A stretch of 36,863 nt of DNA, taken from NCBI GenBank assembly GCA_934512105.1, contig CAKSWQ010000021.1:1-36863 (forward strand), read 5' to 3'. This DNA comes from an uncultured Faecalibacterium sp. (GTDB taxonomy: Bacteria; Bacillota; Clostridia; Oscillospirales; Ruminococcaceae). The stretch's first letter is position 1, and each line of letters opens with the position of its first letter. The notes beneath the pieces are model-generated. The model saw nothing but the letters and a program-made list of their open reading frames with translations. It had not been told where the DNA came from and did no database searches. The position numbers and the translations under genes were made by a program. Shown here in pieces: positions 15,233-21,542 of this stretch.

Positions 15233-15805
15233 TTATTTATAGACTCTTTGCAGCAGCGCCAGCCGCTCGGAGAGAAAGGTCTCAGCCTTGGGGTGGTGCA
15301 GCCAGCATTTGCCGTCGGTGCTGTGCACCAGCTTCTGTGCCAGTGTGGCAGGGGCGGAGTCGATGGCCATCACGTCCTGCATGGTCAGTTGCAGGGTGAG
15401 CGCCGCCGGTACATCCGGCAGCGGCGGCAGCGGGTCCTCCCACACAAAGGGCGGCAGCAGCTGCACCGCCACAGTCAGGCGGGTGCACTCCTCGGTCAGC
15501 AAAAGGGCAGCGGGGGTGCCGTCCGGCTGCACCTGCAAGCTGCTGTATAAAAGCTGCATCCGGGCAGGGGAGAGCAGCCGGGTCAGGCCCTCTGCCGGGG
15601 CTGCCGCAAGCTGTAAATACCCGGCGGCTTCCTCCCGGTAGATGCGCCGGGCGGGGGCGTGCAGCCCAGCGTAGAGGGCGGGCAGCATAAAGCTGCCGCT
15701 TTTTTCAAGCGCCTGCTGTGCCAGCAGATAGAACTCGGTCAGCGGGTACGCCGCATCCGGCTGCGGCATCCCGAAATCCGGCCGCGATACATGACCTCCA
15801 CCCAT
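15233..15805 (-). CDS. protein of unknown function
   Basis: A 190-residue soluble protein that I do not recognise. ATG 15805 is preferred because GGAGG (15811-15815) lies 5 nt upstream; two earlier in-frame starts lack an RBS. It has no signal peptide or membrane segment. It is rich in Leu, Pro and Ala, with recognisable stretches YLLAQQALEKSGSFMLPALY, LSPARMQLLYSSLQVQ and LPPFVWEDPLPPLPD. The strand, start and codon use agree with the neighbours, so it is probably a real gene. It is transcribed away from the promoter of the orphan small RNA A, whose -35 box lies 18 bp upstream of this start codon. Confidence 0.75.
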   Translation of the reverse strand: MGGGHVSRPDFGMPQPDAAYPLTEFYLLAQQALEKSGSFMLPALYAGLHAPARRIYREEAAGYLQLAAAPAEGLTRLLSPARMQLLYSSLQVQPDGTPAALLLTEECTRLTVAVQLLPPFVWEDPLPPLPDVPAALTLQLTMQDVMAIDSAPATLAQKLVHSTDGKCWLHHPKAETFLSERLALLQRVYK

Positions 15806-15822
15806 GGGGACCTCCGTGTTTT

Positions 15823-15851
15823 TTGACATTTCGTGCAAAATAGGCTATAAT
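15823..15851 (+). promoter_or_regulatory. consensus promoter of orphan small RNA A
   Basis: TTGACA (15823-15828), a 17-bp spacer and TATAAT (15846-15851), a perfect sigma-A promoter. It occupies the same position relative to hairpin 1 as the promoters of RNAs B and C. Confidence 0.9.
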
Positions 15852-15857
15852 GCAAAT

Positions 15858-15957
15858 AGAAAAGGTGCTGGCTGCAAGGGTCAGTTTCCTTCGGCTAAGT
15901 AGTCAATAAGAATGACCGCTCAGTGTTTGTGAGACTGTGGGCGGTCATTTTTATTTT
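15858..15957 (+). ncRNA. small RNA A, orphan copy of the antitoxin-like RNA family
   Basis: About 100 nt. Hairpin 1 is GCTGGCTGCAAGGGTCAGT (15867-15885). A pyrimidine-rich segment TTTCCTTCGGCTAAG and AGTCAATAAG follow. The terminator hairpin ATGACCGC...GCGGTCAT (15912-15948) ends in a T-rich tail. The order and key sequences match RNAs B (17875) and C (18841): hairpin with TGCA loop, pyrimidine block, [TA]AGTC, GACCGC terminator. No toxin reading frame remains opposite it, only remnants at 15950-16010. It may be a relic, or act on other loci. Confidence 0.7.
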
Positions 15958-16010
15958 AACATACTTTCCACAGTATTACAATCAAAAAACGGATTGTAAA
16001 CCCCTTGCAA
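15950..16010 (-). other. remnant of a toxin mRNA leader and promoter in locus A
   Basis: On the minus strand TGATTGTAATACTGTGG (15984-15968) closely resembles TGATTGCATAATCGGTGG in the locus C toxin leader. A TTGCAA element (16005-16010) lies upstream as in loci B and C. The sequence then runs almost directly into the terminator with stops in frame, so the toxin coding part seems deleted. TTACAATC/GATTGTAA (15976-15983 and 15992-15999) form an inverted repeat in this stretch. Confidence 0.45.
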
Positions 16011-16049
16011 ACTTTTCCGTTGACCTGCGGCGCACCGGTGCGGTATACT
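15993..16049 (+). promoter_or_regulatory. bioY: bioY promoter with candidate BirA operator
   Basis: TTGACC (16020-16025), an 18-bp spacer and TATACT (16044-16049). ATTGTAAACC (15993-16002) matches the left half-site of BirA operators (TTGTTAACC type). A degenerate right half, CGTTGACC, follows about 15 bp later and overlaps the -35 box. The right half is poor, so BirA control is tentative. Confidence 0.5.
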
Positions 16050-16096
16050 CGGGCACAGATGCCTTGCAAAACGAAAAACAGAGGGGAAAACTGACT

Positions 16097-16666
16097 ATGA
16101 AAGATAAAAAACTGACTACCTACCAGATGGCCGTCACCGCTGTGATGGCTGCCGTGCTGTGCGTGCTGGGCCCGCTGACTGTGCCCATCGGAGCCGTGCC
16201 CATCTCGCTGGCAAACTTTGTTATCTGCCTGACCGCATGGCTGCTGGGGCCGAAGTTCGGCACCCTGAGCGTGGTCATCTATCTGGCACTGGGTGCTATC
16301 GGCATTCCGGTGTTCTCCGGCTACGGTGCCGGTCTTGCCAAGCTGGCAGGCCCTACCGGCGGTTATCTGGTGGGCTATCTGCTGCTGGCCTTCATCGGCG
16401 GTATGTTCATTGAAAAGAGCAAGGGCAACCCGGTGGTCTCCGCTGTGGGTCTGGTGCTGGGCGATGCCGCCTGCTATGTGCTGGGCACCGCATGGTTCGT
16501 GTTCCAGATGCAGTGTGAGCTGGGCTACGCGCTGACCGTCTGCGTCTACCCCTTCATCGCGCTGGACTTGGGCAAGATCGTGGTGTCCTGCATCGTGGGT
16601 GCGCTGCTGCGGAAGCGCCTGACGCAGGCAGGCGTGCTGAAGCTACAGAGTGCAGTTTCGGAATGA
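16097..16666 (+). CDS. bioY: BioY biotin transporter substrate-binding component
   Basis: A 189-residue membrane protein of the BioY family, the S component of biotin ECF transporters. ATG 16097 follows AGAGGGGAAA. Six hydrophobic segments are visible. Family motifs are VPIGAVPISLANF with AWLLGPKFG near the N-terminus, YLALGAIGIPVFSGYGAGLAKLAGPTGGYLVGY in the middle (the conserved GPTGGYL block) and a basic C-terminal end. It captures biotin and works alone or with EcfT/EcfA modules encoded elsewhere. No biotin synthesis genes are nearby, which suggests scavenging. The frame extends further upstream, but that part lies over the small RNA and promoter and lacks an RBS. Confidence 0.95.
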   Translation: MKDKKLTTYQMAVTAVMAAVLCVLGPLTVPIGAVPISLANFVICLTAWLLGPKFGTLSVVIYLALGAIGIPVFSGYGAGLAKLAGPTGGYLVGYLLLAFIGGMFIEKSKGNPVVSAVGLVLGDAACYVLGTAWFVFQMQCELGYALTVCVYPFIALDLGKIVVSCIVGALLRKRLTQAGVLKLQSAVSE

Positions 16667-16696
16667 TCGCTGAGCGGAAAAATTACTTTTAGATAG

Positions 16697-16738
16697 AATA
16701 AGCCCGGAAGGTCTGCGAAACTTCCGGGCTTATCTCTT
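16697..16738. terminator. bidirectional terminator between bioY and argF
   Basis: A 13-bp stem (ATAAGCCCGGAAG with CTTCCGGGCTTAT, 16698-16733). Flanking A/T tracts serve both convergent genes. Confidence 0.85.
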
Positions 16739-17733
16739 TATTCCTGATATCCCAAGGTGGCCGCCATGACCGCCTTGATGGTGTGCATCCGGTTCTCGGC
16801 CTCGTCAAACACGATGCTCTGGGGGCCTTCGAATACCTCGTCGGTCACCTCCATGGCGTCGCGGCCAAAGCGCTCGCCCATCTCCTTGCCCACGGTGGTC
16901 TTGTGGTCGTGGTAGGCGGGCAGGCAGTGCATAAATACTGCATCCGGGCCTGCAATATTCATCAGATCCTGATTGATCTGGTAGGGGGCCAGATCGTGGA
17001 TGCGCTCGGCCCAAACCTCTACCGGTTCGCCCATGGACACCCACACATCAGTGTACAGCACATCCGCGCCCTTTGCGGCCTTGACGGGATCCTCCTCAAA
17101 GGAGAGGGTAGCACCGGTCTGGGCGGCAATGGCCTGACACTGCTCCACCAGCGCGGGGTCGGGCTGGTACTTTTTGGGAGCGCAGGCGGTAAAGTGCAGG
17201 CCCATCTTGGCGCAGCCCACCATCAAGCTGTTGCCCATGTTGTAGCGGGCGTCGCCGAAGTAAACGAAGTGGATGCCCTTCAAATGGCCGAAATGCTCCT
17301 GAATGGTCAGGAAATCAGCCAGGATCTGGGTGGGGTGGAACTCGTTGGTCAGGCCGTTCCACACCGGCACACCGGCGTAGTGCGCCAGCTCTTCTACGAT
17401 CTGCTGACCGTAGCCCCGGTATTCGATGCCGTCAAACATCCGTCCCAGCACCCGGGCGGTGTCGGCGATGGACTCTTTTTTGCCGATCTGACTGCCGGAG
17501 GGGTCCAGATAGGTCACCTCCATGCCCAGATCGTGGGCGGCCACCTCAAAGCTGCACCGGGTGCGGGTGGAGGTCTTTTCAAAGATCAAGGCAATGTTCT
17601 TGCCCCGCAGCTGGTCGTGCCGGATACCGGCTTTCTTTTTGGCCTTCAGGTCAGCGGCCAGTTCCAGCAGCTGACCGATCTCGGCAGGGGTGTAGTCCAA
17701 TAGCTTCAAAAAGCTGCGATTTTTCAGTTCCAT
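16738..17733 (-). CDS. argF: ornithine carbamoyltransferase
   Basis: A 331-residue enzyme forming citrulline from ornithine and carbamoyl phosphate in arginine synthesis. The carbamoyl-phosphate loop STRTR is at residues 55-59, with HPTQ in the middle, the ornithine-site loop as SMGEP and the catalytic-Cys motif HCLP near the C-terminus. Length is normal. ATG 17733 is preceded by AGAGGGAAA. A consensus promoter and an ARG box lie upstream. Repression by arginine through ArgR supports the biosynthetic enzyme rather than the catabolic ArcB, which is similar in sequence. No other arg gene lies beside it. It converges on bioY. Confidence 0.96.
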   Translation of the reverse strand: MELKNRSFLKLLDYTPAEIGQLLELAADLKAKKKAGIRHDQLRGKNIALIFEKTSTRTRCSFEVAAHDLGMEVTYLDPSGSQIGKKESIADTARVLGRMFDGIEYRGYGQQIVEELAHYAGVPVWNGLTNEFHPTQILADFLTIQEHFGHLKGIHFVYFGDARYNMGNSLMVGCAKMGLHFTACAPKKYQPDPALVEQCQAIAAQTGATLSFEEDPVKAAKGADVLYTDVWVSMGEPVEVWAERIHDLAPYQINQDLMNIAGPDAVFMHCLPAYHDHKTTVGKEMGERFGRDAMEVTDEVFEGPQSIVFDEAENRMHTIKAVMAATLGYQE

Positions 17734-17761
17734 TGTATATTTCCCTCTCTATGCAAGCGCT

Positions 17762-17779
17762 CTTGAATATTTATTCAAG
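17762..17779. promoter_or_regulatory. ARG box (ArgR operator) of argF
   Basis: CTTGAATATTTATTCAAG is palindromic except for its central bases and matches the ArgR consensus TGAATAAATATTCA. It lies between the promoter and the RBS, where bound ArgR would block transcription. Confidence 0.85.
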
Positions 17780-17789
17780 CTATGATTCT

Positions 17790-17818
17790 ATTATAGTACG
17801 TTGCATCGGGAAGGTCAA
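17790..17818 (-). promoter_or_regulatory. argF promoter
   Basis: Minus strand TTGACC (17818-17813), a 17-bp spacer and TATAAT (17795-17790). Confidence 0.87.
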
Positions 17819-17839
17819 GAGGGAACCTTCGTGCCTGCC

Positions 17840-17868
17840 TTGACAAAGAACACAGCAAAGGCTATACT
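17840..17868 (+). promoter_or_regulatory. promoter of antitoxin-like small RNA B
   Basis: TTGACA (17840-17845), a 17-bp spacer and TATACT (17863-17868). It is closer to consensus than the opposing toxin promoter, as expected when the RNA must be in excess. Confidence 0.87.
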
Positions 17869-17874
17869 ATAAAC

Positions 17875-17969
17875 AGAAGGACGCTGACTGCATAGGTCAG
17901 CTTTCCGTCCCGTATTAGTCAAAAGATTGACCGCTCAGTTTGGAAGTCTGGAGGCGGTCAATCTTTTTT
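17875..17969 (+). ncRNA. antitoxin-like small RNA B
   Basis: About 95 nt. Hairpin 1, GCTGACTGCATAGGTCAGC (17883-17901), has a TGCA-containing loop. The pyrimidine block CTTTCCGTCCC (17901-17911) and TATTAGTC follow. The terminator GATTGACCGC...GCGGTCAATC ends in TTTTTT. Its last ~45 nt are antisense to the 3' end of the toxin B mRNA, including the stop codon. Its first ~40 nt resemble, in the same sense, the 5' leader of that mRNA. The pyrimidine block can pair 7 of 8 positions with the toxin Shine-Dalgarno (GGGAGGGA). The role as antitoxin is inferred from architecture. Confidence 0.75.
17922..17969. terminator. bidirectional terminator shared by RNA B and toxin B mRNA
   Basis: AAAGATTGACCGC (17922-17934) pairs with GCGGTCAATCTTT (17954-17966), with an inner CAG/CTG helix. 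T-runs occur on both strands. The toxin stop codon TGA is inside the stem, so both transcripts end in the same complementary structure. Confidence 0.8.
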
Positions 17970-18092
17970 GTTGTCATTTTTCTTCTGCGAGTTCTTATCC
18001 ATGACCTCGACGGTCAGACGGATCACTTCCAAAATCAGTCCCAACAGTGTGAGAATGACCATGAGAAGATTCAAAACTTCTGTCAGATTCAA
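17958..18092 (-). CDS. small hydrophobic peptide, putative type I toxin B
   Basis: Forty-four residues from TTG 18092, with GGGAGGG (18106-18100) 7 nt upstream. The first half is one membrane helix (LLMVILTLLGLILEVIRLTV). The second half is charged and ends in a Lys/Asn/Asp tail (KNSQKKNDNKKD). This matches the form of Fst/holin-like type I toxins: one helix plus a short polar cytoplasmic tail. The stop codon lies in the bidirectional terminator shared with small RNA B. A TTGCAA promoter and a ~145-nt structured leader precede it. Expected action is membrane disturbance when RNA B is absent. No named family could be verified here; the arrangement is the main support. Confidence 0.75.
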   Translation of the reverse strand: MNLTEVLNLLMVILTLLGLILEVIRLTVEVMDKNSQKKNDNKKD

Positions 18093-18244
18093 ACGATATC
18101 CCTCCCTTCGCCTTCAAGGCGCAGGGGAGTTTTCTTCAAAAAAGTTTTCCTCCCTGAACCTCTGCTTCGTTCCATGTACAGGAAGAATCAGCGATACGGG
18201 ACAGAAAGCATGACCACCAATGATGCAATCAGCGTCTTATGGGT

Positions 18245-18273
18245 AGAATAACATAATTTATTGCGAATTGCAA
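18245..18273 (-). promoter_or_regulatory. toxin B mRNA promoter
   Basis: Minus strand TTGCAA (18273-18268), a 17-bp spacer and TATTCT (18250-18245). The toxin C promoter has the same TTGCAA and spacer. The leader then contains CGCTGATTGCATCATTGGTGG (18234-18214), a weak hairpin conserved in locus C. Confidence 0.72.
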
Positions 18274-18287
18274 TAAAAAGGTTATGC

Positions 18288-18767
18288 TTACAACTCCAGC
18301 TCTGCCCGGCGGCCGGTGGGCTTATAGGGGGTCAGCCGGACACCGGCGTGCTCGAACATGAACCGTGCTGCAATGCTGGAATCGCTGTCGTGGTACTTGT
18401 CGCCGTAGTACACTACCTCGGCGATGCCGGACTGGATGATGGCCTTGGTGCACTCGTTGCAGGGGAACAGGGTCACATACACCCGGGCACCTTTCAGGTT
18501 GTTGTGGGCGCTGTTGAGGATGGCGTTCAGCTCGGCATGGCAGACGTACATATACTTGGTCTGTAAGGGTGCGCCCTCCCGCTCCCAAGGCATCTCGTCA
18601 TCGCTGCAGCCCATGGGCATCCCGTTGTAGCCCAAAGAAAGGATCTTGTTTTCCGGGCTTACGATGCACGCACCCACCTGACTGTTGGGGTCCTTGGAGC
18701 GCATGGCGGTAAGCAGCGCAATGCCCATAAAATATTCGTCCCAGTTGATATAATCCTCGCGTTTCAT
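18288..18767 (-). CDS. deoxycytidylate (dCMP) deaminase, ComEB-like
   Basis: A 159-residue zinc enzyme converting dCMP to dUMP for dTMP synthesis. ATG 18767 has AGGAGG 8-9 nt upstream, so the longer frame is rejected. The zinc site is CHAE (His77, catalytic Glu79) plus PCNEC (Cys103, Cys106). The N-terminus [20 protein letters not shown] and SQVGACIV are characteristic of the family. It stands alone between two toxin/antitoxin-RNA loci. Its upstream region is shared with the divergent promoter of RNA C. Its stop codon lies 15 nt from the toxin B promoter, so read-through could feed toxin B. It is a core gene whose flanks have served as insertion sites. Confidence 0.95.
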   Translation of the reverse strand: MKREDYINWDEYFMGIALLTAMRSKDPNSQVGACIVSPENKILSLGYNGMPMGCSDDEMPWEREGAPLQTKYMYVCHAELNAILNSAHNNLKGARVYVTLFPCNECTKAIIQSGIAEVVYYGDKYHDSDSSIAARFMFEHAGVRLTPYKPTGRRAELEL

Positions 18768-18805
18768 CGCGTAAAACCTCCTGCCTCTTCCGGCGGGTCT
18801 GCGGC

Positions 18806-18834
18806 TTGACAAACCCGGAAAAATAGACTATACT
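18806..18834 (+). promoter_or_regulatory. promoter of antitoxin-like small RNA C
   Basis: TTGACA (18806-18811), a 17-bp spacer and TATACT (18829-18834), identical in both hexamers and spacing to the RNA B promoter. Confidence 0.87.
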
Positions 18835-18840
18835 ACGAAT

Positions 18841-18939
18841 AGAAAGAGCGCTGACTGCAATGGTCAGCTCCTCATCCGGCTAATCAGTCGTAAAGAATGA
18901 CCGCTTGCTTTCTGAGGGCATGAGCGGTCATTTCTTTTT
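18841..18939 (+). ncRNA. antitoxin-like small RNA C
   Basis: About 99 nt. Hairpin 1, GCTGACTGCAATGGTCAGC (18850-18868), is followed by CTCCTCATCCGGCTAATCAGTC and a terminator AATGACCGCT...AGCGGTCATT (18896-18932) with an inner TGC/GCA helix and T-rich tail. The loop TGCAAT is complementary to ATTGCA in the loop of the toxin C leader hairpin, which could form a six-pair kissing contact. The 3' ~45 nt are antisense to the toxin mRNA end. The AGCTCC..TCCGGCT segment recurs in the same sense in the toxin C leader but not in locus B. Confidence 0.75.
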
Positions 18940-19029
18940 GCCGTTGGAAATCGTCCATGTGATCTCAAAGGTAATGTAGATTGCTCCGCCAAGAAGCGTA
19001 AGCAGCAACACGACCTGTTCAAACGTCAT
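18928..19029 (-). CDS. small hydrophobic peptide, putative type I toxin C
   Basis: Thirty-three residues from ATG 19029, with AAAGGGGGG 7 nt upstream. A short head MTFEQ is followed by one membrane helix (VVLLLTLLGGAIYITFEITW) and the tail TISNGKKK. Size and layout match holin-like or Fst-type type I toxins. The stop codon falls in the terminator stem shared with RNA C. Toxins B and C share layout rather than clear sequence identity: E near the start, LL-LTLLG in the helix, and a Lys-rich end. The mRNA starts near 19154 and has a ~125-nt leader in which CTCCTTCC could pair with the G-rich RBS. Toxicity is inferred from architecture. Confidence 0.78.
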   Translation of the reverse strand: MTFEQVVLLLTLLGGAIYITFEITWTISNGKKK

Positions 19030-19160
19030 GAGGCATCCCCCCTTTCCGCTTTCGCGTCAGGGGAAGCAAAAAGTTTTTCGTCCCCTCTGGCGCGCAGCCG
19101 GAAGGAGCTAGACCACCGATTATGCAATCAGCGCCTTTTCACCGCCGAAGCGGCACTTAC

Positions 19161-19189
19161 AGCATACCACAAAACCCGCATATTTGCAA
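19161..19189 (-). promoter_or_regulatory. toxin C mRNA promoter
   Basis: Minus strand TTGCAA (19189-19184), a 17-bp spacer and TATGCT (19166-19161). The leader carries CGCTGATT/AATCGGTG (19132-19113), an 8-bp stem with loop GCAT. Confidence 0.75.
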
Positions 19190-19320
19190 CGAAAACTCCC
19201 GGTCTCGCGCCTGTACGCGCTGCCGGGAGTTCTGCTTTATCTGCCCGTCCGTTTTATACCCAAATGTCAACTTGCACAAAACAGTGCCCGGAAGTTTGGC
19301 AGGCGTTTTTACCAAATTTT

Positions 19321-19360
19321 GAAACGATATATTTAAAAATCGTTTCGAGTGTGGTATTAT
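19321..19360 (+). promoter_or_regulatory. promoter of the EF-G-like gene with an inverted repeat
   Basis: TATTAT (19355-19360) with TTTAAA (19332-19337) at 17 bp. GAAACGAT (19321-19328) and ATCGTTTC (19339-19346) form an exact 8-bp inverted repeat spanning the -35 box, a plausible operator for an unidentified regulator. Confidence 0.6.
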
Positions 19361-19426
19361 CTTTGTAAAATATGCCACAAAAACGGAGAGAACGCTCCGT
19401 GCGGCGGAAATGAGGGAAAAACCGAT

Positions 19427-21511
19427 ATGAAATACGCAAGCAACAACATCCGCAATATTCTGATTGCCGGCCATGCCGGCAGCGGCAAGACCACGCTGAC
19501 CGAAGCACTGGTCTATTTTTCGGGCGCTGCCGAGCGTATGGGCCGGGTTGAGGACGGCACCACGATTTCGGACTTTGATCCCGAGGAAGCAAAGCGCAAG
19601 GCCAGCCTGTCGGCCTCCGTTGTGCCGGTGGAGTACGAGGGCATCAAGTACAACCTGATCGATGCACCGGGTCTGTTCGACTTTGAAGCAGGCGAGTACG
19701 AGGGCATCCGCGCCGCCGAGAGCGTGCTGGTGTGCGTGTCCGGCCGCAGCGGCGTTACCGTGGGCGCAGAAAAGGCGTTCCAGCTGGCCCGCAAGAACGG
19801 CAAGGCCACCATGGTGTTCGTCTCCAAGTGCGATCTGGAAAACGCCAACTACTTCAAGATCCTTGAGGATATGAAGATCCGCTTCGGCTCCACCGTCTGC
19901 CCCTGTGTCGTGCCCGCAAAGCTGGATGACGGCACCCCCGTGTACATCAACCTGTTCAGCCAGAAGGCCTTCAAGTACGAGGGCGGCAAGCAGATCCAGG
20001 TGGATCTGCCGGACATCGGCCACCGCTTCCAGGGCCTGATCGAAGCCATGAGCGAGGCTATTGCAGAAACTGACGATGAGCTGATGGAAAAGTTCTTCGG
20101 CGGTGAGCCCTTTACCACCGAGGAGATCGTGGAGGGTATGCGCAAGGGCGTTAAGGACGGCCTGATCACCCCTGTGTTCTGCGGCAGCGCCGTGAATATG
20201 CAGGCACTGGATATGCTGCTGTTCAATATGCACAAGCTGCTGCCCAGCCCGGAGCACGAGACCAGCACGCTGGCCGAGGATGCCAACAGTGAGCCGGTGG
20301 AGCTGCACTGCACCGAGGACGAGCCCACTGCCGCCTACGTCTTTAAGACTGTGGCCGACCCGTTCGTGGGCAAACTGAGCTATCTGCGGGTCATCAGCGG
20401 CAAGGTGACCGCAGGCGAGCCGCTGACCAACGCCCGCACCGGCGAGGTGGAAAAGATCACCAAGCCCCTGACTGTCCTTGGCAAGAAGCAGCTGGAGAAC
20501 GATGGCATCGGTGCCGGTGATATCGGCGCTGTGGCAAAGCTGGTGAGCGCAAAGACCGGCGATACCCTGTGCGATGCAGACCGCGTGGTCAAGCTGCCCG
20601 CCCCTGTGTTCCCCAAGCCCAGCCTGTTTATGGCTGTTACCGTGGCCAAGAAGGGCGACGAGGGCAAGATCTCCAGCGCACTGGCACGCCTGATGGAGGA
20701 AGATCCCACCCTGTGCTACATCAACAACGCCGAGACCCATCAGCAGGTCATCGGCGGCTTGGGTGAGCAGCATCTGGATGTGGTCAAGGCCAAGCTGAAG
20801 AACAAGTTCGGTGTGGAGATCGGTCTGGAAGCTCCCCGCATCGCCTACCGCGAGTCCATCCGCAAGGCCTGCCAAAAGCAGGGACGCCATAAGAAGCAGA
20901 CCGGCGGCCACGGCCAGTTCGGTGATGTTATCATCAACTTTGAGCCCTGCGACAGCGAGCAGGTGGTGTTTGAGGAGAAGGTGTTCGGCGGCAGCGTGCC
21001 CAAGAACTTCTTCCCCGCCGTGGAAAAGGGCGTGCGTCTGGCTGCCGAAAAGGGCGTGCTGGCCGGTTACCCCGTGGTCGGCCTGAAGGCCACCCTGCTG
21101 GACGGCAGCTACCACCCGGTGGACAGCTCTGAAATGGCCTTTATCATGGCTGCAAAGCTGGCCTACAAGGCTGCTATGCCGGAGGCTGGTCCGGTTATTC
21201 TGGAGCCCATCCACACCCTGAAAGCCCATGTGCCCAACGACAACACCGGCGACATCATGGGCGATGTGACCAAGCGCCGCGGCCGCGTGCTGGGCATGGA
21301 GCCGGACGAGGACGGCTTGCAGACCATCATCGCCGAGGTGCCGCTGGCAGAGCTTGCAAACTTTACCACCTTTATCCGTCAGACCACACAGGGCCGCGGC
21401 TGGTTCACCACCGAGTTTGCCCGCTACGAGACCCTGCCCGAGATGCTGGTGCCTGCCGTTGTGGAGCAGGCCAAGAAGCTGGGCAATCTGGACGAGGCCG
21501 CAGACGACTGA
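19427..21511 (+). CDS. divergent elongation factor G-like GTPase
   Basis: A 694-residue translation-GTPase paralogue of EF-G. ATG 19427 follows GAGGGAAA. The P-loop GHAGSGKTT is at 15-23. The G3 motif reads DAPGL (79-83) where EF-G has DTPGH, so the catalytic His is replaced by Leu. The guanine-recognition motif reads SKCD (133-136) in place of NKMD. Domain 2, domain III, domain IV (FGDVIINFEPCDS, then AGYPVVGLKATLLDGSYHPV) and a domain V end are present, so the five-domain shape is kept. Such FusA2-like paralogues are common in Firmicutes and usually lack shown translocase activity. It has its own promoter and terminator, with no ribosomal-protein neighbours, so it is not the housekeeping fusA. 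Confidence 0.92.
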   Translation: MKYASNNIRNILIAGHAGSGKTTLTEALVYFSGAAERMGRVEDGTTISDFDPEEAKRKASLSASVVPVEYEGIKYNLIDAPGLFDFEAGEYEGIRAAESVLVCVSGRSGVTVGAEKAFQLARKNGKATMVFVSKCDLENANYFKILEDMKIRFGSTVCPCVVPAKLDDGTPVYINLFSQKAFKYEGGKQIQVDLPDIGHRFQGLIEAMSEAIAETDDELMEKFFGGEPFTTEEIVEGMRKGVKDGLITPVFCGSAVNMQALDMLLFNMHKLLPSPEHETSTLAEDANSEPVELHCTEDEPTAAYVFKTVADPFVGKLSYLRVISGKVTAGEPLTNARTGEVEKITKPLTVLGKKQLENDGIGAGDIGAVAKLVSAKTGDTLCDADRVVKLPAPVFPKPSLFMAVTVAKKGDEGKISSALARLMEEDPTLCYINNAETHQQVIGGLGEQHLDVVKAKLKNKFGVEIGLEAPRIAYRESIRKACQKQGRHKKQTGGHGQFGDVIINFEPCDSEQVVFEEKVFGGSVPKNFFPAVEKGVRLAAEKGVLAGYPVVGLKATLLDGSYHPVDSSEMAFIMAAKLAYKAAMPEAGPVILEPIHTLKAHVPNDNTGDIMGDVTKRRGRVLGMEPDEDGLQTIIAEVPLAELANFTTFIRQTTQGRGWFTTEFARYETLPEMLVPAVVEQAKKLGNLDEAADD

Positions 21512-21542
21512 GCACTGAACCACTGATTTGACATTTCCCCGA

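Noticed and set aside
19024..19036. Five-codon frame (MPHDV) overlapping the toxin C start codon
   Set aside because: It could act as a decoy start, but there is no counterpart in locus B; too short to support.
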